Of a stretch of 10,379 nucleotides of DNA, positions 6,629-10,379 are shown one piece after another. The position numbers and the translations under genes were made by a program. Within the stretch, counting starts at the first letter, position 1. Every line of letters begins with the position of its first letter. The notes beneath the pieces were generated by a model. The model was not told the origin of the DNA, did no database searches, and saw only the letters and a list, made by a program, of their open reading frames with translations. The stretch is from Eubacteriales Family XIII. Incertae Sedis bacterium (GTDB taxonomy: Bacteria; Bacillota; Clostridia; Peptostreptococcales; Anaerovoracaceae): positions 1-10,379 of the forward strand of contig JAITKU010000054.1 in the NCBI GenBank assembly GCA_031278255.1, read 5' to 3'.

Positions 6629-8380
6629 TTAATCGCGAAGAATGGCGCCGAACTTGCAGGACTCCTCACATTTCCCGCAGCGTATGCACCGATCCAAATC
6701 AATAACGTGTTTCTGCTTCACCTCGCCCGAAACGGCCCCTACGGGGCATTTTTTCGCGCAGAGCGTACAGCCCTTGCAGGCGTCCGTAATCTCGAACGTG
6801 AGCAAGGCCTTGCAAGAGTGAGCCGTGCATTTTTTCTTGTAGATGTGATCCTCGTACTCGTTGCGGAAATACCGGATGGTCGTCAGCACGGGATTCGGCG
6901 CGGTCTGGCCGAGGCCGCACATGGAACCGTCCTTGATCTTTTCCGCCAGTTCCACGAGGAGTTCTATGTCGCCGTCGCGCCCCTCGCCGCCCGTGATCCG
7001 TTCGAGTATCTCCAGCATACGCTTCGTACCGATGCGACAGTAATTGCATTTGCCGCAGGATTCCTTGCGCGTGAAGTCGAGGAAATAGCGCGCCATATCG
7101 ACCATGCAGGTGGTCTCGTCCATGACGATCATGCCGCCGGAGCCCACGATGGCGCCCGTCTTGGTGATATTCTCATAATCCACGGGCGTATCGATCAGGG
7201 ACGCGGGAATGCAACCGCCCGAGGGTCCGCCCATCTGAACGGCCTTGAAAGCCCTGTCGTTCTTGATACCGTCGCCGATCCCGTAGATCACATCCCGCAA
7301 CGGCAGACCCATCGGCACCTCCACGAGGCCGCCTTTCTTGATCTTGCCGGCCAGCGCGAACACCTTGGTTCCCTTGCTCTTGTCCGTGCCCACCGCGCCG
7401 AAAGCGGCGCCGCCGTTCGCGATGATCCACGGGACGTTCGCAAAGGTCTCGACGTTGTTGATGTTTGTCGGCTGCTGCCAGAAGCCTTTCTCCGCGGGGA
7501 AAGGCGGCTTCAGCCGCGGCATACCCCGCTCGCCCTCCAGCGAGGCGATCAGGGCCGTTTCCTCGCCGCACACAAAGGCGCCCGCGCCGGCTTTGATGCG
7601 GATATCGAAAGCGAAGCCCGTTCCGAACAGGTTTTTACCCAAAAATCCCTTTTCCCGCGCCTGCTCTATCGCCAGTTCGAGCCTGAGTATGGCCAGCGGA
7701 TACTCGGCGCGCACATAGATAACGCCCTCGTTCGCGCCCATCGCAAAGCCGCCGATCGTCATGCCCTCGAGCAGGGAATGCGGATCCCCCTCCAGCACCG
7801 AACGGTCCATACAGGCCCCGGGATCGCCCTCGTCGGCGTTGCAGACCATGTATTTGTTCACGCCCCTGTTCTTCCGCGCGGCGTCCCATTTGAACCAGGT
7901 CGGAAAGCCCGCCCCGCCCCGGCCCCTGAGCCCGGATATCTTGATCTCCTCGATCACGGACGCAGGCGTCATTTCTTTCAGCGCCTTTTCGATGGACCTG
8001 TAGCCGCCGACGGCCGTATACGCGTCTATGCTCTCGGGATTGATGAGGCCCGCGTTGCGCAGCACGATGCGCTTCTGGCTCGAAAGGAAGCGCTCGTCCG
8101 CCTCCGAGATGGCGAGTTCTTTCGCGATCTCGCCGCCTTTCAGATGTTTTTCCACGATCTCGCCGACTTTCTCCGGCTGCACGCGCACGTAGCGCGCCGC
8201 AAGCGCGTCGCCGGCGTCGTAGATGTCCACGATGGGTTCGAGATAACAATTGCCGACGCAACCGGTCTTTTCGACGGGCACGTCGAGTCCGGCCGCCGCG
8301 ATACATTTTTCAAATTCCGCGAAAGTCTTTTTCGCGCCCGTGGCGACGCCGCAGCTGCCCTGCCCCACTACAACTTTCAT
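6629..8380 (-). CDS. stnB: NuoF/HydB-like NADH- and FMN-binding subunit of the Stn-type complex
   Basis: This 583-residue protein is the expected NADH-oxidising, flavin-bifurcating subunit. Residues 1-80 are a thioredoxin-like 2Fe-2S domain (C10, C41, C45, with C26 as a possible fourth ligand). The NuoF core has GLRGRGGAGFPTW at 150-162 (FMN), NADEGDPGACMDR at 181-193 (NADH) and CGEETALIASLEG at 271-283. The N3-type 4Fe-4S cluster has C442, C445, C448 and C488. After C518/C523 comes a C-terminal two-cluster ferredoxin domain (C535, C538, C541, C545; C565, C568, C571, C575), as in HydB. The ATG at 8380 is chosen because it overlaps the upstream stop as ATGA and has AGGAGGT upstream. Longer readings in this frame only shadow the previous gene. 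No catalytic hydrogenase subunit is nearby. The B letter follows gene order; the redox role is more certain than the letter. Confidence 0.87.
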   Translation of the reverse strand: MKVVVGQGSCGVATGAKKTFAEFEKCIAAAGLDVPVEKTGCVGNCYLEPIVDIYDAGDALAARYVRVQPEKVGEIVEKHLKGGEIAKELAISEADERFLSSQKRIVLRNAGLINPESIDAYTAVGGYRSIEKALKEMTPASVIEEIKISGLRGRGGAGFPTWFKWDAARKNRGVNKYMVCNADEGDPGACMDRSVLEGDPHSLLEGMTIGGFAMGANEGVIYVRAEYPLAILRLELAIEQAREKGFLGKNLFGTGFAFDIRIKAGAGAFVCGEETALIASLEGERGMPRLKPPFPAEKGFWQQPTNINNVETFANVPWIIANGGAAFGAVGTDKSKGTKVFALAGKIKKGGLVEVPMGLPLRDVIYGIGDGIKNDRAFKAVQMGGPSGGCIPASLIDTPVDYENITKTGAIVGSGGMIVMDETTCMVDMARYFLDFTRKESCGKCNYCRIGTKRMLEILERITGGEGRDGDIELLVELAEKIKDGSMCGLGQTAPNPVLTTIRYFRNEYEDHIYKKKCTAHSCKALLTFEITDACKGCTLCAKKCPVGAVSGEVKQKHVIDLDRCIRCGKCEESCKFGAILRD

Positions 8381-8898
8381 CCCGCGGCCACCTCCTTCTC
8401 CCTGTCGCCGATCTCCTTGAGAATCGCTTTCACGCCGTCCTTGGTCAGGTTGCCGAAAGTCTCCTCGCCGTCCGCGCTCTTGATCATCATGACGGGCGCG
8501 AGGGAACAGCAGCCGAGACAGGCCACGTTGTTCAGCGTAAACAGGCCGTCGGGCGTCGTTTCGCCGTCGCCTATGCCGAGTTGCTCCGTAACGGCCTCCT
8601 CTATGAGGTCGGCGCCGTTTACGTGGCAGGCGGTGCCCTTGCAGAGCATGATCAGATTTTTTCCTATGGGTTTCAGTCTGAATTGCGTGTAGAACGTGGC
8701 GACGCCGTATATCTTCGCGGGCTTGATTCCCGTTTTGACCGAGATATGACGAATGGCGTCCATCGACAGATATCCGTAGATATCCTGCGTCTTTTGAAGA
8801 ATGGTGATCAGGCCGCCCTTTACACCTCCGTACTTCTCCAGCACAGGCGCAAGGGCGGTAAAATCCGCTGCGGACCCCTTGCAGCTTTTCTCGCACAT
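8377..8898 (-). CDS. stnA: NuoE/HydC-like 2Fe-2S subunit of the Stn-type complex
   Basis: This 173-residue thioredoxin-fold iron-sulfur protein is the first gene of the operon. Residues 11-80 form the helical NuoE N-terminus, with the family signatures YGYLS at 41-45 and YGVATFYTQF at 64-73. The 2Fe-2S ligands are C86 and C91 (CKGTAC) and C127 and C131 (CLGCC). Proteins of this type pair with a NuoF/HydB partner and form the core that splits electrons between NADH and ferredoxin. The length is normal for NuoE/HydC. The ATG at 8898 has GAGGAGGAGA at 8906-8915 upstream. Its TGA stop overlaps the next start by four bases, which points to translational coupling and fixed stoichiometry. The A letter is assigned by gene order and by likeness to the Sporomusa complex, not by a database match. 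Confidence 0.87.
   Translation of the reverse strand: MCEKSCKGSAADFTALAPVLEKYGGVKGGLITILQKTQDIYGYLSMDAIRHISVKTGIKPAKIYGVATFYTQFRLKPIGKNLIMLCKGTACHVNGADLIEEAVTEQLGIGDGETTPDGLFTLNNVACLGCCSLAPVMMIKSADGEETFGNLTKDGVKAILKEIGDREKEVAAG
8390..8396 (-). promoter_or_regulatory. Ribosome binding site deciding the stnB-like start
   Basis: AGGAGGT on the minus strand lies inside the 3' end of the NuoE-like gene, nine bases before the ATG at 8380. It fixes the start of the NuoF-like gene at the ATGA overlap rather than at the longer open frame upstream. Confidence 0.8.
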
Positions 8899-8934
8899 AG
8901 TTTACTCTCCTCCTCAAAATCTACCGAACAGCAC

Positions 8935-8952
8935 TTGTGTTCAGTATAACAA
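8935..8952 (-). promoter_or_regulatory. Rex-like operator overlapping the -10 box
   Basis: The 18-base minus-strand sequence TTGTTATACTGAACACAA has the outer TTGT and ACAA and the spacing of the redox regulator Rex (consensus TTGTGAA/TTGTTAA-N4-TTAACAA/TTCACAA). The inner bases match only partly. It covers the -10 box, so a bound protein would block transcription. Rex releases DNA at high NADH, which would fit genes that consume or balance NADH. No rex gene is in the window. Confidence 0.45.
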
Positions 8953-8971
8953 ATCGGAAGAAAAAAAGCAA
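8943..8971 (-). promoter_or_regulatory. Promoter of the Stn-type operon
   Basis: On the minus strand, TTGCTT (8966-8971), a 17-base spacer and TATACT (8943-8948) form a promoter with an extended -10 (TG one base before the box). Transcription should start near 8936, giving a leader of about 38 bases before the ATG at 8898. A partly symmetric dyad, ACCGAACA-N7-TGTTCAGT (8923-8945), overlaps the start site. The upstream sequence to about 9058 is strikingly AT-rich compared with its surroundings, as an UP element or bend might be. Confidence 0.65.
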
Positions 8972-9074
8972 TGGCAAAATCGCGCAAAGATGTATTTTTC
9001 AATGTTTTCGAGTTTTCTGACTTCATTGTTTATTTGGAATTTTTAAACTTTGACACGTGAAACGGACGCACTGC

Positions 9075-9094
9075 CCCCGGGGCTTGCCCCGGGG
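9075..9094. terminator. GC-rich perfect hairpin after holA
   Basis: CCCCGGGG (9075-9082), loop CTTG, CCCCGGGG (9087-9094) lies immediately after the holA stop codon (9099-9101). Its position suits a terminator for holA, but the minus-strand sequence after the stem (AGTGCGTCCGTTTC) has no real T run. It may instead stall transcription, protect the 3' end, or be a repeat element. Confidence 0.35.
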
Positions 9095-9098
9095 CGGT

Positions 9099-10172
9099 TT
9101 ATCGAAGGGCGGGAGGCGGGCCGGCGGCGGCGTTTACGAACAGTTCCAGGGCCAGCGTGTCGCGCAACAGGCCCGTCTTGATGTGTTTGTCGGCTTCGCA
9201 GGCGCGCAACACGATCGCGCGCAGCGTGCCCGCGTCGAAGCGCGCGGCCGTTTCCGCGGCCAGACGCAACCTGTATTCGTGGACGCCGAGTTCGCTCTGC
9301 ATACGGGCCCGCGTGAAGCCCGCGTCCAGCATCTCGCGCACGGAAAGCAGCAACTCGAACTGCGAGAGCAACAGGGCCAGCAGCCGGTAGACGTTCTCGC
9401 CGGACGCGAGCATACCGGCCAGCAGGTCGAAAGCCTCGCTCCGCCGGCCGCGGCTCGCCGCGTCCGCGAGGGCAAAGGCGTTCAGATCGAGGCTCGCCTC
9501 CATGACGGCGAGGATGTCCGAAAGCAGAATCTCATCGCCGTCGCAGTAGTCCGCGATCTTCTTGATATCGTTTTCCAGCCGGTAGAGCGTATATTCCGAA
9601 TCGCGCTCCGCGTAGCCCGTCATATCCGTGAATCGGCGGATCACGGAAGCGGAGGCGCGCTTTCCCGCCTCCTTGAGCCGCTTCTCGACAAAGGCGCGCA
9701 AAAGCGGCGGATCGAGGCTCGTAAATTCGTAAACCCCGCCCCGCTTCGCGATGGCCTTGTACAACCTCTTGCGCTTGTCCGCGCGATCGGCGGTCAGAAC
9801 GAGCAGGCAGGTGTCGGGCAGCCCCGCGATGTAGGCGGAGAAAGCCTCCTCGTCGAAGCGCGCGGAAGCCCGCGCGTCGTCGCCGGCGAGAACGGAGAGG
9901 CCCTCCACGAGTACGAAGCGCTTCTCGCTGCCGAGCGGCAGGGTTTCGCAGTGCCGCACGACGGTGTCCGCGTCCACCCCGGCCCCGTCGAGCCGCGCGA
10001 AATCGATGGCCCTAAGCGAGGGGTCCACATACTTGTTCAAGGCGGCCTCCGCCGCCCAGCGCACGAGGAATTGCTCCCGGCCGAACAGCAGCAGGGGCGA
10101 GGCGAGCGCCCCTGAGGCGATGTCGTCCGCGATTTTCTTGTAAGCGTGTTCCGCGTGATCGTACTGCTTCAA
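9099..10172 (-). CDS. holA: DNA polymerase III delta subunit
   Basis: This 357-residue protein is expected to be the clamp-loader delta subunit, which opens the beta sliding clamp at primed DNA. The family features are SPLLLFGREQFLV at about 25-37, the AAA+-like N-terminal domain with LLVLTADRADKRKRLYK at about 123-139, LENDIKKIADYC at 199-210 followed by ILLSDI at 215-220, and the C-terminal collar domain with NVYRLLALLLSQFELLL at 260-276 and IKTGLLRDTLALELFV at 331-346. The length is typical. The start is TTG at 10172, with the purine-rich AAAGGAAA ten bases upstream; no in-frame ATG fits. The domain identity is firm, the exact start less so. It is a housekeeping gene transcribed in the same direction as the Stn-type operon, but 200 bases and a separate promoter divide them. 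Confidence 0.92.
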   Translation of the reverse strand: MKQYDHAEHAYKKIADDIASGALASPLLLFGREQFLVRWAAEAALNKYVDPSLRAIDFARLDGAGVDADTVVRHCETLPLGSEKRFVLVEGLSVLAGDDARASARFDEEAFSAYIAGLPDTCLLVLTADRADKRKRLYKAIAKRGGVYEFTSLDPPLLRAFVEKRLKEAGKRASASVIRRFTDMTGYAERDSEYTLYRLENDIKKIADYCDGDEILLSDILAVMEASLDLNAFALADAASRGRRSEAFDLLAGMLASGENVYRLLALLLSQFELLLSVREMLDAGFTRARMQSELGVHEYRLRLAAETAARFDAGTLRAIVLRACEADKHIKTGLLRDTLALELFVNAAAGPPPALR

Positions 10173-10180
10173 AGCCGCGA

Positions 10181-10188
10181 TTTCCTTT
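10181..10188 (-). promoter_or_regulatory. Ribosome binding site of holA
   Basis: AAAGGAAA on the minus strand sits about ten bases before the TTG at 10172. It is weaker and farther away than the sites of the other genes in this window, and with the TTG start it suggests modest translation of the clamp-loader subunit. Confidence 0.45.
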
Positions 10189-10261
10189 CTTTCTATAATT
10201 TGACATGGCTGTGTCGCTTGGCATATTCCATTTTATCACGTATGCCCCGCAAATAAAAGGA

Positions 10262-10289
10262 TTCAATTTTGGCTCCGTCCAAAATTGAA
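10262..10289. repeat. Dispersed repeat, copy 2: perfect inverted repeat
   Basis: TTCAATTTTGG (10262-10272) and CCAAAATTGAA (10279-10289) form a perfect 11-base-pair stem with loop CTCCGT. On the minus strand it is followed by TCCTTTTATTT, so it could act as a weak terminator for a gene to the right. The left arm and loop match 3070-3093 read on the minus strand. Confidence 0.6.
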
Positions 10290-10311
10290 GCGCCAAAGGC
10301 GCACTTCAATT
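10283..10311 (-). terminator. Second hairpin sharing an arm with the repeat
   Basis: AATTGAAG and CGCC (10283-10294) pair across an AAA loop with GGCG and CTTCAATT (10298-10311), leaving a two-base bulge. On the minus strand the stem ends in CTTCAATTTT, a terminator-like tail for a gene outside the window. It uses the same bases, 10283-10289, as the 10262-10289 hairpin, so only one of the two can form at a time. Confidence 0.45.
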
Positions 10312-10329
10312 GTTGAACGGATGTTTTGA

Positions 10330-10379
10330 GGGGACAAGGGCTTCTGCGCTCCTATCCCCGTTTGCGCCTTTTGCAAACG
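10330..10379. other. Paired inverted repeats at the window edge
   Basis: GGGGA (10330-10334) can pair with TCCCC (10355-10359), and directly beside it CGTTTGC (10360-10366) is a perfect inverted repeat of GCAAACG (10373-10379). The window ends exactly at the second stem, so the element may continue. No coding frame is supported between 10173 and 10379. Confidence 0.4.

Noticed and set aside
6707..8692. 661-codon open frame on the plus strand
   Set aside because: Antisense shadow of the NuoF-like and NuoE-like genes, which carry unmistakable cofactor motifs.
6629..8898. Respiratory complex I (NuoEF) fragment
   Set aside because: No membrane subunits or other nuo genes are present, and the NuoF-like protein has the extra N- and C-terminal iron-sulfur domains typical of bifurcating HydB-type proteins.
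8381..8917. N-terminal extension of the NuoF-like protein giving 762 residues
   Set aside because: The extra residues are the NuoE-like gene read in another frame. The ATG at 8380 has a strong ribosome binding site and an ATGA overlap.
8926..8942. LexA (SOS) box GAACA...TGTTC
   Set aside because: The Bacillota LexA site has CGAAC and GTTCG separated by four bases. Here the half sites are nine bases apart.
10012..10296. 94-codon open frame overlapping the holA start on the minus strand
   Set aside because: It overlaps holA in another frame, crosses its ribosome binding site and part of the inverted repeat, and has no recognisable content.

Overview
The window looks like a piece of chromosome from an anaerobic, motile, fairly GC-rich member of the Bacillota (Clostridia-like). 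The reasons are strong GGAGG-type ribosome binding sites, sigma-A type promoters with TATACT -10 boxes, a thiamine pyrophosphokinase of the Bacillota type, an iron-sulfur/flavin electron-bifurcation operon of the kind found in acetogens and other strict anaerobes, and a clostridial-style chemoreceptor. I cannot name a genus. Base composition is high in the genes and drops sharply only in the promoter region at about 8919-9060.

Layout from left to right. Positions 1-201 are a divergent promoter region: one promoter points left out of the window and one points right into thiN (202-867, +). A short convergent gap follows, then a methyl-accepting chemotaxis protein (935-2716, -). Positions 2717-3104 hold no convincing gene but contain a strong terminator, other hairpins and a dispersed repeat. 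Positions 3105-8898 are a three-gene operon on the minus strand, read in the order 8898 to 3105: a NuoE-like 2Fe-2S protein, a NuoF-like flavoprotein and a 1168-residue NuoG/GltD fusion. Upstream of it lie an AT-rich promoter region with a Rex-like operator, then holA (DNA polymerase III delta, 9099-10172, -) and a hairpin-rich intergenic region to the window end.

The centrepiece is the three-gene operon. Its domain content matches the StnABC family, the Sporomusa-type electron-bifurcating transhydrogenase: a HydBC-like bifurcating core plus a subunit that joins a NuoG-like module to a GltD/NfnB-like NADPH module. Such a complex would exchange electrons among NADH, NADPH and ferredoxin. There is no hydrogenase subunit in the window, and the molybdopterin-type domain of the large subunit has no cysteine or selenocysteine at the place where a formate dehydrogenase needs one. 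Labels such as 'formate dehydrogenase', 'NADH dehydrogenase' or 'hydrogenase' for these genes would therefore mislead. The family is known from the literature, so the system is not wholly undescribed. Its isolated gene setting, the putative NADH-responsive control and the degenerate Mo domain are the parts worth checking. The long open frames on the opposite strand of these genes are side effects of GC-rich codon use.
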